A DNA stretch of 64,000 nt from DATAES01 sp963721305 (GTDB lineage: Bacteria; Actinomycetota; Acidimicrobiia; Acidimicrobiales; JACDCH01), in NCBI GenBank assembly GCA_963721305.1, contig CAVRIR010000002.1, positions 124,001-188,000 on the forward strand, read 5' to 3'. Below are positions 18,451-28,300 of this stretch, piece by piece. The number at the start of each line of letters is the position of its first letter. Position 1 is the stretch's first letter. A program made the position numbers and the translations under genes. The notes under the pieces were generated by a model, which worked only from the letters and a program-made list of their open reading frames with translations, did no database searches and was not told the origin of the DNA.

Positions 18451-21400
18451 TCAGGGAGCGACGAGCACTCCGGCGCGCCGCGACCGGTTGACGCCGAGTC
18501 GGTCGAAGATCGCCTGCGCTTCTTCGCCCATGGCCGGCCTGTCGCTGCGAGCATCCTCGGGAATGTTGGCCACGATCAGCTCGAGCGTGAGCGCAGTCTC
18601 GTAGTCGGCCCCGCGCTCGCGGCTGGCGGCGAGACTCCGTTCCCACGCCGACCACGCGCCGTCGGCATCGCCACTGCCCGCACGCGCGGAACCTTCGAGG
18701 CGATCGAGCAGGATCGTCACGTGCGCCAGCCCGAGCTTGGCGACCAACGGTTGGAGTTCGATCGCTTGCGTGAGCGCGGCTTCGTGCTCACCGGCGAGCA
18801 CGAGTCGTTCGACCTCGCGTGCATCGGTCTCGAGCAAGAGCGCCTCCGCGCCGATCGATCGGAGCAGGTCTGCCGCGCTCGCCAGCCGCTCCGCGGCCTG
18901 CTCGAATCGACCGTCACGCGATGCGACGCGCCCGAGGTTGCTCATCGCCCAACCAGCGCCGATCTGCCAGCCGGCGCCGGCCCAGAGCAGACGGGCCTCT
19001 TCGAGCAGGGACTCGGCCTCGTCGAGCCGGCCTTGATCAGAACGGATCTCCCCGATGTTGTTCAGGTGGATCGCGTTGTTGACGAGGACGCCAGCGCGGC
19101 GATCCGCCTCGCGCGCGACCTCCCAGAACGACACGGCCTCCTCCCAGCGACCGTGCCAGTAGGCAGCGATACCTATCTCGATGTACGCCACGGCCTTGCC
19201 GCGCTCGTCACCGAGCTCCTCATAGATCTCCGCGGCGCGCTGACTGTTCTTTGGCTCGTCCAGCCGGCCGAGGTCGCTCAGCACCTGATCGAGCACGAAA
19301 CAGGCATGCGCGAGCGCGGCCCGGTCGCCGCTCTCCTCCGCCTCGCGTACCGCGAGCTCCATCACCGAGACGGACCGTGCGTGGCGCCCCTGTCGGAGCG
19401 CGCTCGAAACCGCGCTGGTGCGCAACTCGGCCCGCAGACCGCCGACCGCGGAACTGTCGGGAAGCGCTTCGAGCTCGCGCAGCCCGCGACGGAACCATCG
19501 CTGCGCCTCGGTGTACCGACCCTCGTGGTCGCGCACCCAACCGATCTTGCGGCACAGTCGCGCCCGTCGAACCGGGTCGGTTTCACCGAGGCGTCGAGCG
19601 TTTAGGTAGATCGCTCGGGCCCGCTCGTACCTACCGGCGAGCTCGAGGCAGTCACCGAGGTTCTCGGCGACGTCCGCCCGCGCATCCACATCGAGGTCCT
19701 CGAGACGGCGGCCTGCTTCGAGCGCGCTCGTGTAGAACGCCGCGGCCTCGATCGGAGCGCCGTTGCGCACCGCGCGCTCGCCGGCGACGCGTGAGTACCG
19801 CCATGACTCGCGGAAGCTGCCGGCGCGGTGAAAGTGGATCGAGAGCAGTTCGGCGAGCGCGTCCACGTCGTCGCTCGACTGCTCGAGTATCCGCGCCGCC
19901 CGGTGGTGCAACGCACGCCGCGCCCGAAACGCGAGCCCCTCGTACGCGACATCACGCAGGAGCACGTGACGAAACCTCACCGTGCCAGAGTGCTCGGGCG
20001 TGAGGAAGTGCGACAAGCGCCCGACGTCGTACTCGACCCTGTCTCGTGACTCGTCGACCATCGACGCAAGTACGTCGATCGGGAATGACGCGCCGAGCAC
20101 CGCAGCGTGACGGAGCAACGAACGATCGGTTCCCGGGAGGGTGTCGATGCCGGATGCAACGACGGCTTCGACGGTGTCGGGCAGCTCGTCGAGATCGCCT
20201 CGCCGGGCCGCGTTGAGCAGCTCCTGGAGGAACAAGGGGTTGCCGCCGCTTCGTGCGACGAGATCGTCGATGACGCCTGGGGGCAGTGCCTCACCGTGGA
20301 TGGTCGCCGAAGCGAACGACGACGACGCCTGGGTCGAGAGCGGGGCGAGTCGCAGGGTCACGACGTTGGGATGCTCTGCGAGGTCGAGGCCGCCGGTGAC
20401 ATCGCGTCGCGTCACGAGCACGGTCCAGGGTCGTGTGGTGACCTGCTCGAGAATGACTGCGAGCAGCTCACACGACGCAGTGTCGAGCCAATGCGAGTCC
20501 TCGATGTGGAGGAGCGTCGGCGTCGACAGGAGGCGCGGCAGCAACTGGGCGACGGCGTGATGCATCGTCGTCTTGCGCATGGCGGGGTCGAGCAACGCGA
20601 TCTCGGGCGAGTCGTCCAGCTGCAAACCGAGGGGGATGCCGATCAGTGGGATCCATGGCTCGAGGTCGGGAGCGAAACCTTCGACCGCGCTCCGAAGCAC
20701 GCCCTCGACCTCGTCGGCACTCGCATCGACGGACAGTCCCACCGCTTCGCGGAACCCGTTGCGCAGCGCGAAGTACGGCGTGGCGAGGCTGTAACGACCG
20801 GCCTCGACCTTGAGCCGGAACAAGCCGTGGTCGAGCGCGGCTGCGGTCGCGATGAGCTTCGACTTACCGATGCCCGGCTCGCCCACCACCTCGATGATGC
20901 GGCCCTCGCCTTTGTGCGCGGCCTCGAGCGCGGCGCGCATCGTTGCGATCTCCGCGTCGCGCCCGATGAGCGGCAGTGCCAGGTCGTCCACCGCTTCCCG
21001 GCGACCCTGCACGACACCGACGCTCTGGGCGTTGATCGGCGCCGACTTGCCCTTGACCATGAACGGTTCCAACGGGGCCAAGGTGAACTCGGTGTGGCGG
21101 CGGTCGATCACATCCTGCGTGGCAAGCAGGTCTCCCCATGTCCCATGACCCATCACGCGCGCCGCCAGGTTCACCGCATCACCCATCACGGTGTACGTCC
21201 GCCTCGCAGGGCTTCCGAGGTCGACGGCGAAGATGCGACCGCGATTCACACCTGCACGCACCGGAAGGCTCTGCACCTCGTCGAGCACCTCGCGGAGCGC
21301 GAGCAACAGCCGGTCCTCGTCATCCGGCGTGGCCGACGGCGTTCCCGCGGCGAGCAGGACCTTGCCCCCGTTTGCATCGACGTCGGTGCCCAAGAAGGTC

Positions 21401-22311
21401 ACGGTGTGCCGCGCGCATGCGGCCTGCGTCAGCGAGATCAGCTCCGCCAGAGCCGCGCTGAGCGCGTCGACCCCGTCGCGTGCGAGCACCTCGTCCGTCG
21501 TGCCGAATTTCAGGAAGCCGACCGCCGCAAGGCGGTGCTCACCTTCCTTGTGGCCTCGCGAGAGGTGATCGCGCAACTGCTCGGAGACGCCGATCGATGG
21601 ACGCGCGACAGGCTGGACGACCACGGGGCCGTCGTCTGTTTCCGGAACGGACGGAAGCCGGACGAGCGGCCGCCCGTGCTCCGCGGCGGCGCCGACGTCG
21701 TCAGGGTCGAGCGCCGCGGCGGTGGCGTCGCTCACCAGGATCTGACCGGCGTTGGCCGCGGATTCGAGCGCCAGCGTCGCGGAGACCGCGGGACCGGACA
21801 CCAGAAACTCTCGGTGCGTCTTTCCCACGAGGAACGCGTGGATGTCCCCCGAATGCACGCCGAGCGACATGCCGAGCTTCGACAGGCCGGCGCTTCCGCC
21901 CTGCCGCCGGAGCGACTTCAGCGCGGCGAGCATGCTGTACGCCGCGGCTGCGCCTCGGCGCTCGTGACATGGCCCGGTGAAGAGCAGGAGCAGCGCGTCG
22001 CCGCCGAACTTGAGGCAGTCGCCGCCAAATCGCCCGGCCACGTCGAGCAACTCGGTGAACACGGTGTTCAACGTGTCGGTGAGCTCTTCTGCGCCGACCT
22101 TGCCACGACGGGCCAGCCGTTCGGTCAGGGGCGTGAATCCGGAGACGTCAGCGAAGACCAACGTCCCGGGTAGCTCGCGCCACGCGGGACCATCCTCGTG
22201 CTCGAGCCACGATGCGTGGACCCTCGACACATACGGCAAGAGCGAATCCAGCGACTCGGACGCACGCGCAGGTTGGTCTGCCTGCGAACGCGGAGCCCGC
22301 AAACGACTCAC
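18451..22311 (-). CDS. Soluble-adenylyl-cyclase-like protein: two class III cyclase domains, AAA-type ATPase, TPR repeats
   Basis: This is 1,286 residues with the domain order of eukaryotic soluble adenylyl cyclase. Cyclase domain 1 (about 45-200) has the metal Asp residues D55 (FADVSGFT) and D105, with K101 (CLKFGGDALLLLF). It lacks the Asn/Arg pair. Cyclase domain 2 (about 258-435) lacks the Asp residues but has T374, N381 and R385 (TYTVMGDAVNLAARVM). Together they would form one composite active site making cAMP. A STAND-like ATPase follows, with Walker A GEPGIGKSK at 477-485 and Walker-B-like LLHIEDSHWLD, then helical TPR repeats from about 800. No membrane segment is seen. The GTG start overlaps the secreted protein's stop (GTGA). 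The downstream partner is unknown. Confidence 0.92.
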   Translation of the reverse strand: MSRLRAPRSQADQPARASESLDSLLPYVSRVHASWLEHEDGPAWRELPGTLVFADVSGFTPLTERLARRGKVGAEELTDTLNTVFTELLDVAGRFGGDCLKFGGDALLLLFTGPCHERRGAAAAYSMLAALKSLRRQGGSAGLSKLGMSLGVHSGDIHAFLVGKTHREFLVSGPAVSATLALESAANAGQILVSDATAAALDPDDVGAAAEHGRPLVRLPSVPETDDGPVVVQPVARPSIGVSEQLRDHLSRGHKEGEHRLAAVGFLKFGTTDEVLARDGVDALSAALAELISLTQAACARHTVTFLGTDVDANGGKVLLAAGTPSATPDDEDRLLLALREVLDEVQSLPVRAGVNRGRIFAVDLGSPARRTYTVMGDAVNLAARVMGHGTWGDLLATQDVIDRRHTEFTLAPLEPFMVKGKSAPINAQSVGVVQGRREAVDDLALPLIGRDAEIATMRAALEAAHKGEGRIIEVVGEPGIGKSKLIATAAALDHGLFRLKVEAGRYSLATPYFALRNGFREAVGLSVDASADEVEGVLRSAVEGFAPDLEPWIPLIGIPLGLQLDDSPEIALLDPAMRKTTMHHAVAQLLPRLLSTPTLLHIEDSHWLDTASCELLAVILEQVTTRPWTVLVTRRDVTGGLDLAEHPNVVTLRLAPLSTQASSSFASATIHGEALPPGVIDDLVARSGGNPLFLQELLNAARRGDLDELPDTVEAVVASGIDTLPGTDRSLLRHAAVLGASFPIDVLASMVDESRDRVEYDVGRLSHFLTPEHSGTVRFRHVLLRDVAYEGLAFRARRALHHRAARILEQSSDDVDALAELLSIHFHRAGSFRESWRYSRVAGERAVRNGAPIEAAAFYTSALEAGRRLEDLDVDARADVAENLGDCLELAGRYERARAIYLNARRLGETDPVRRARLCRKIGWVRDHEGRYTEAQRWFRRGLRELEALPDSSAVGGLRAELRTSAVSSALRQGRHARSVSVMELAVREAEESGDRAALAHACFVLDQVLSDLGRLDEPKNSQRAAEIYEELGDERGKAVAYIEIGIAAYWHGRWEEAVSFWEVAREADRRAGVLVNNAIHLNNIGEIRSDQGRLDEAESLLEEARLLWAGAGWQIGAGWAMSNLGRVASRDGRFEQAAERLASAADLLRSIGAEALLLETDAREVERLVLAGEHEAALTQAIELQPLVAKLGLAHVTILLDRLEGSARAGSGDADGAWSAWERSLAASRERGADYETALTLELIVANIPEDARSDRPAMGEEAQAIFDRLGVNRSRRAGVLVAP

Positions 22312-25300
22312 GAAATGATGCCTGCCGAATCACTGCTCGCGAAGTACGGCGGTGTCAGGTGGAACGACGCGGTGAACCCGCCGCTGAACGCGTCGGTCAC
22401 CAACTCCGACAGCGTCACGTTGCACGTGGCGCGACCGTCGGACCCGGTTGTCACACTGCCGTCCGTGTTCGCGTTCAGACATGGCACCGCGACGCCGTTG
22501 CCGCTTCTGCCACGACTGAGGTAGAGCTTCTGGCCGGCCAGCGGATGGCCACCGCTGTCCGTGAGCTTGGCCTTGAGCGTCGGCAACGTGCGGATGAGCC
22601 CCTCGGCCGTCACGGTCGTGTTCGCGTAGACGTGCCAGTTCCATGTGCTCGTCGTCGAGTTGCCGGCTGGGTCCGTCGCGGTCACCGCGAAAGCGTAAGC
22701 CAGGACGCGCGGCGTGAGCCCGCTGACCGACGCGCTGGTCGAGGTGCAGGGCGCAGCCACGCCGTCGAGCGTGCACTTGAAGGTCAGCGCGGCGGTGTCG
22801 GGGGGATCGACGACCGTGTAGGCGAACGCGGCCGACGTCATCGCGGTCGGATCTGCCGGCCCGATGAAGTCCTTGAACGTGGGATTGGTGGTGTCGATAC
22901 GCCAACTCCAAGCAGTCGACGTGGTGTTGCCCACGCGGTCGGATGCGACCACGGTGAACAGGTGCGTCCCGTTGACGGGCGTGGGGACGGTCACGGTGAC
23001 CGGTGATGTGCACGGCACCGGAGCAGCGGAATCGAGTTGGCAGGTGAACGTGACGGGATACGTCAGCTCGTCCGGATCAGTCGCGGAGAAGTTGAAGACG
23101 GCCGTGCGCATGTTGGTGAGTGTCGGCGGAGCAGAGTTGAAGGCGAAGGTAGGCGGAGTGCCATCGACGTAGTACGGAACATCGACCGCGGTCGTGAGCC
23201 CGAACTGGTCCGTGGCGACGAAGTGCGCGGTGTGGTTGCCGTTGGTCGACGTGTCGAGCTGCGCTGGACCAGCACAACCGGTGATCTTCAGCGCGCTGGT
23301 GCAGTTGAACGTAGTCGCGACCACCGTGTCGGGCTTGTACCTCGACGACCCGTCGGCATTCGGTGACGTGACGATCGGGACGGGCGGATGCGCGTCGATC
23401 GGGATCGCCGCCACCGAGGTCGTTCCGTCCGGAGCGGTCAGCGTCACGACGTTCGGACCGTCGGCTGTGACGGTCACGGTGCATGTGGTGACGCACGAGG
23501 TCGGCGTGCCGCCGTTGAGGTTGACGCTGAAGCTGCCTCCCGCTGGGCCGTTCGCCTGCACGGTGGTCGGATTCGGGTACACGCCGTTCGCGGCCGGCCC
23601 TGGGTTGATGCTGAAGGAGTAGCCGGACGTGCTGGCGCTCGCCGAGTAGTTGCGAGCCTTGTTCGAGCTGTACCCGCAATTGCCCGCCCCGTCACACAGG
23701 GTGACGAAGAACTGACCGATGCTGGTCGTACCGGGTTGCACTTGTGCAGTGCCGGTCCATTCGCCGGAACCGCTGCTGACCAGTTCGACGTGTGTCCACG
23801 CTTGCGGGTTAGGTCCTCCGCCGGGGAGGAACAGGAGCACGCCGCGGGTGACGTCGGTCGAGGATGTCGTCACGCGGAACGACGCGGTCGTGCCGGCCAC
23901 TGTCCCGGAGACCGTGCCGATGGATGGCGGGGTGAACTCAGTGCTGGTCGACCAGTTCACCGTGAGCTGCGCGCTGGTCACGTTGCGCTGGTTGCCGTTG
24001 CCGGTGCCGGACGAGTCAGTCGAGAACTGACCGGGAACGAGCACGAGGTTCTGCTGCTGGCCGCCTGGTAGGTACGACGTGACCACCTGTTGCAACCGTG
24101 ATGGGAACGCCGCGACGGTGACCGCCGGCTCGTTCACGGTCGAGCCACCGGCAGGACTCACCGCTGCGTAGGCAGGATTGAAGTTGGGGACGTCGTAGGT
24201 CTGGATTTGCTCGATGACCGCGTCGTGGGCGACGAGGTTCGGTCCTGGCGGGGTGAGCGGAAGTACGGTCCTCGGCTCGATCGGCTGGTTCGCGGTGACC
24301 TGGGGGGCCTGACCGTCGACAATGAAGTACTCACCGTCCGGCGTCTTCACGTCGGAGGATGGGTCCTGCCACTGGGCTTGCGTTCGGTTGAAGGATGCCG
24401 ACGTCGTCCCCGTCGCGGGTGGAGCCGTCGAAACGGCGCCGGGCGCGACCGAGGGAGAGACGCTCCCGTTTACGCCTAGCCGGTAGTTGGGCAAGCCGTA
24501 GAAAGTCGCTTCTTCGACAGCCTTCGCGTCGTACACGCTGGCCACACCGAGTTGCACGTAGCTCTGCTTCGCGAACATCAGCGCCTGACCGACGGACGCC
24601 GAACCGTCGAGCTTGTCGGCGAACAGCGCCAGCACCCGGCTGGAGTAGGCCAGCGACGACTTCTCACCGATGCCGTACCCGGTCGGTCCCTGGAACACGC
24701 CGCCGTTGCGCGAAACGGCCTCAGACCAGTCGAGCAACGCCGCCTGTTCGTTCGGGTCGGGGTTCGCGATGTACGTGTCCGCGACGCTCAGACCGGCGTG
24801 GCAGCCGATCGTGAACAAGACCCCGTTGCTCAGATCGGGCGGTAGGTCAGCCGTGCTCAGAGGGTTCGGTGTCGCGGTGCCGCTCGTGAAGTCACCAGCC
24901 GGCAACTGCTGTGATGAATTGGAATGCGCGTTGATCGAAACGAAGCCATGAGCCGCGAGCTGCAGGCCTTTGACCGCGTCCTGCCGTGTCCAACTGTCGT
25001 TCAGCTGTGAAGTCGCACTCCCCGACGGAACGTACTGGCTCGTGGCGGCATCGACGGCTTGACCGGTCCCTGTCATCCAGTCGTAGGCCGCGTTGAACGA
25101 CGCGTTCGGCGTGCGCACTCCGTTGCTGCCTGTGTACGCGTCGATGGCCGACGTGATGTCGTTCGGCGTCTCGACGAGTCGGCCGACGGCGACCTGCGGA
25201 ACGTACAGCGGATCGGCGCCCGCGGTCATCGGATCGAGATCGCCGTAGGGATTGTCACTCAATACGTACCCACTCGCCAGGGCAGACGACGACGCGTTGG

Positions 25301-28300
25301 CCTGGCCGCGAATGGCAATGTCGCCACCGGCTTCGCTCTCGTTCGCCTCCGCCGAACGATCCGGCACACGCCCGAATGGGATGACCTCGTCGTCGCCAAT
25401 GACCACGACGTACCGCAGGTCGGTGAGATTGTCCCTCTGCCTGAACCCGTCGACGACGTTGTTGATGTCGGTGACGATCTTGTTGGCGCCGGCGACGTCG
25501 CACGCATTCCTGTCCCAGGCGGTGTAGTCCGCTGCGACGGTCGGATCACCGTCGACCGGAACGACAGCGCCACGCACGTCGAAGTCGTGGTTGCCGCCGA
25601 GGTCGGTGTACGACGCGTAGCTCTGGAGCTTGGCCATCACCGCGTCGGCTGCCGCGGCGCCGTAGATGTCGCCGAGCCGTTTCTGGTTGACGAGGATCAA
25701 CGTGCGAGTCGACGGGTCGATATCCGCCGGCAGCGAGCCCGCGGTTCCCCCACCGGTGTAATTCCGGGCCGAGCACGGCAGCGTCGCGTCGGGAGGCGCG
25801 ACGACGGTGACCCGGAGGTAGTAGGGCAGCGGGCTCGACGCACCGTTGAAGCCGCTTACCTGGATGGTGAGCGGGGACGTGTCGTCCGTCGTGATGGTCG
25901 TGAACACTGCCTCGTTGGTGGTCCCACGTTGGACGGACGCATCCCGAATCGTCGCACCAGGCAACTGCGGAACGTCCTGCAACAGCTCAGGCGGCGTGAT
26001 CGACCCGTCATCCACCGGCGAGCTCGAGGAGTCATCTTCGAGCGTCGGCGTGTCGCCCCCATGGAACGGCCCATGGAACGGCCCATGGAACGGCGCAGAG
26101 GCTGGCCCTGATCGCAGCGACTTCGTCGGGTTTCCGTACAGCACCAGGTCGTAATCCGCGGGAAGGTGACTGAGGGTCACGATCACTTGGGATCCGACCG
26201 GGACGTTCTGGGTGGACAACTGGAAGTAGTCGACGTTGCCCGGACTGCCGATGTGGTCGGTGTACACCGTGTCGCTGGCAACCGAGGTGCCCGACGGATT
26301 CGAGATCGTCGCCGCTGGGTCGGGGGTCGCGTCCACCACGGTGACCGGCGCTTGATTGGAGATCGTCAGCGCTTCGCCGGTGTTCCGCACGGTCACACTC
26401 GAGGTGAGCGGGCCGCCGAGTGTTGCGGTCGGCTCGGCCTGCACCACCACGGTGACGTGCTGCGTGCCACTGCAGCTGATCGGACTCTGCGGTCGGATCG
26501 AGCCGTCCGGCGCGACCTTCACCGGCGTCGGCGTGGTGCCGACGGTCATCGTTGCGTTGGCGGACAGCTCGCGGAAACCGGTCGGCAGCGAAGGTTGGAT
26601 CGCGAGGCCCGACGCGGCGCTGCAGATCAAGTCGAAGCCGATCGTGTACGAGGCAGTGCCAGTCGGCTGCACCGGCGATGTTGCGAGCACGAGGGCTGTC
26701 GGCAGTTGCTCGAACGGCAGGGCAGTGCGGGGAATGAGACCGACGAGGAGCGCCCCGAGCGACAGAGGGCCGACAGCAGTTGGCGAGTCAGCGAGCAGAC
26801 TGCCGATGGTGGCGCTGTCCGCGTCGACGAGTTGGTTGTTCGTCTGCGCCTGAGCCAGTGTCAGAGTGCCAGGGCATGGCGAAGTGCCACATGACACGAA
26901 CGTGCTGGCATGCACGAGTGAGCCAGCGGTGATCGCACCGAGTGGGGTGTCGCTGAGCCTGATCTGGGAAAGCAACACGTCGGGCAGCAACGAGTTCGAC
27001 AGGTCCAACCCGTTCAGGTTGATGGTGACGGCGGAGTAGTACCTCGACAGGTTGTCGCCCTGCAGTTCCAGATCCAGCAGACTCGTCTTCGTCAAATCGT
27101 TGTTGTCGCAGGTCGCAGGCTGTCCGGTCAGATAGCTGCACGGCGATGGAAGCCGCGACGCCGGCGTGGCCGACAGCACGTACGCCGCAAGGCTGACGTT
27201 TCGCAGCGCCGTGTTCTTGACGTCGACCTGGTCGAGCGTGATGGATTGCACCGTGGCCGCGCAGTTCGCGAACACGTACTGAACGGTGAGGGTCTGTTCC
27301 GGGATGTCCGCACAGGGCGAACCCGCCAGGACCTGCTGCCACGTCAGCGGCGGCGACAACGGAATGTTCGACAGCGTTGTGGCCTGCAGGACCTGCGAAT
27401 CGAACGGCGACTGGATCGACCCATGGAACGGCCCATGGAACGGCCCATGGAACGGCCCATGGAACGGCCCATGGAACGGCGCATCGTCATGGAGTTGGCT
27501 ACCGGCGAACGCGCCGGCGATCGCGGTGAGCACATTCGCCGGGATGCTCGACAGCGGAATGGTCTGGTGCCCGGCCGCCGCCGTCGGTGACGTCGCCGTC
27601 ATCGTGAGGTTGCTGATGTTGCCGGGGTTGAGACGGGCGACCTTGAGCGCGCCGTTGCAGCTCCCGGCGAGAAGGATCTGCTGATTGGGTTGCAGGGCAA
27701 CCGTTCTCGCCCGACCGTTCCCACTGCCGCAGTCGACGCTCTCCCGCCCCGGAGACGTGCTCAAGCCGAACGCGGCGTCGTACGGAACTGCACCACTGGG
27801 CAGCAGCCGCTCGATTCCGAGCGCGTTGCGCTCGATCGGTCCGGAACCACCAGCCGTGAGCAGTCTTCCGCTCGAGTCCAGCGCTATGCCGTTGCTGGTC
27901 GCGGCTCCGCCGCCGAACGTGCCCTTCAACATGCCGTTGGTGCCGAAGCCCGGGTCGACCGTGCCCGTGGAGTTCAAGCGCAGGACATAGGCCGTCGGCG
28001 GGATGGACGCGAGCGTGCCGGTGACGTTGACGTGGCCCGCCGAGTCGAGCGCGAGCGCAGACGGATACTCGGTGAGGCCGTTTCCGACGTCGAAGCTGAT
28101 GGAGCCCGCGCCGGAAGGCGCGGGAAACGTCGTGTCGGGCTGGCCGGCGGAGGTGAACTCGAGGATGCTCGTGTCCGTGTTGCCGCTCAGGCTGCTGATG
28201 GCGACAGCAACCACCCGGTTGTCCGGCGTCAAGGCCAGGTCCTGCACCTGCACGGATCGACCGGGGATCGCCAGCTGTGCCACGCCCTTCGACCCGAAGG

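Noticed and set aside
20107..22173. 688-codon plus-strand open frame
   Set aside because: It is antisense to the cyclase-ATPase, whose catalytic residues are all conserved. No domain is recognisable in the plus frame.
26059..27480. Possible CRISPR array
   Set aside because: The units are 12-base contiguous tandem repeats without spacers, in frame inside a protein gene.
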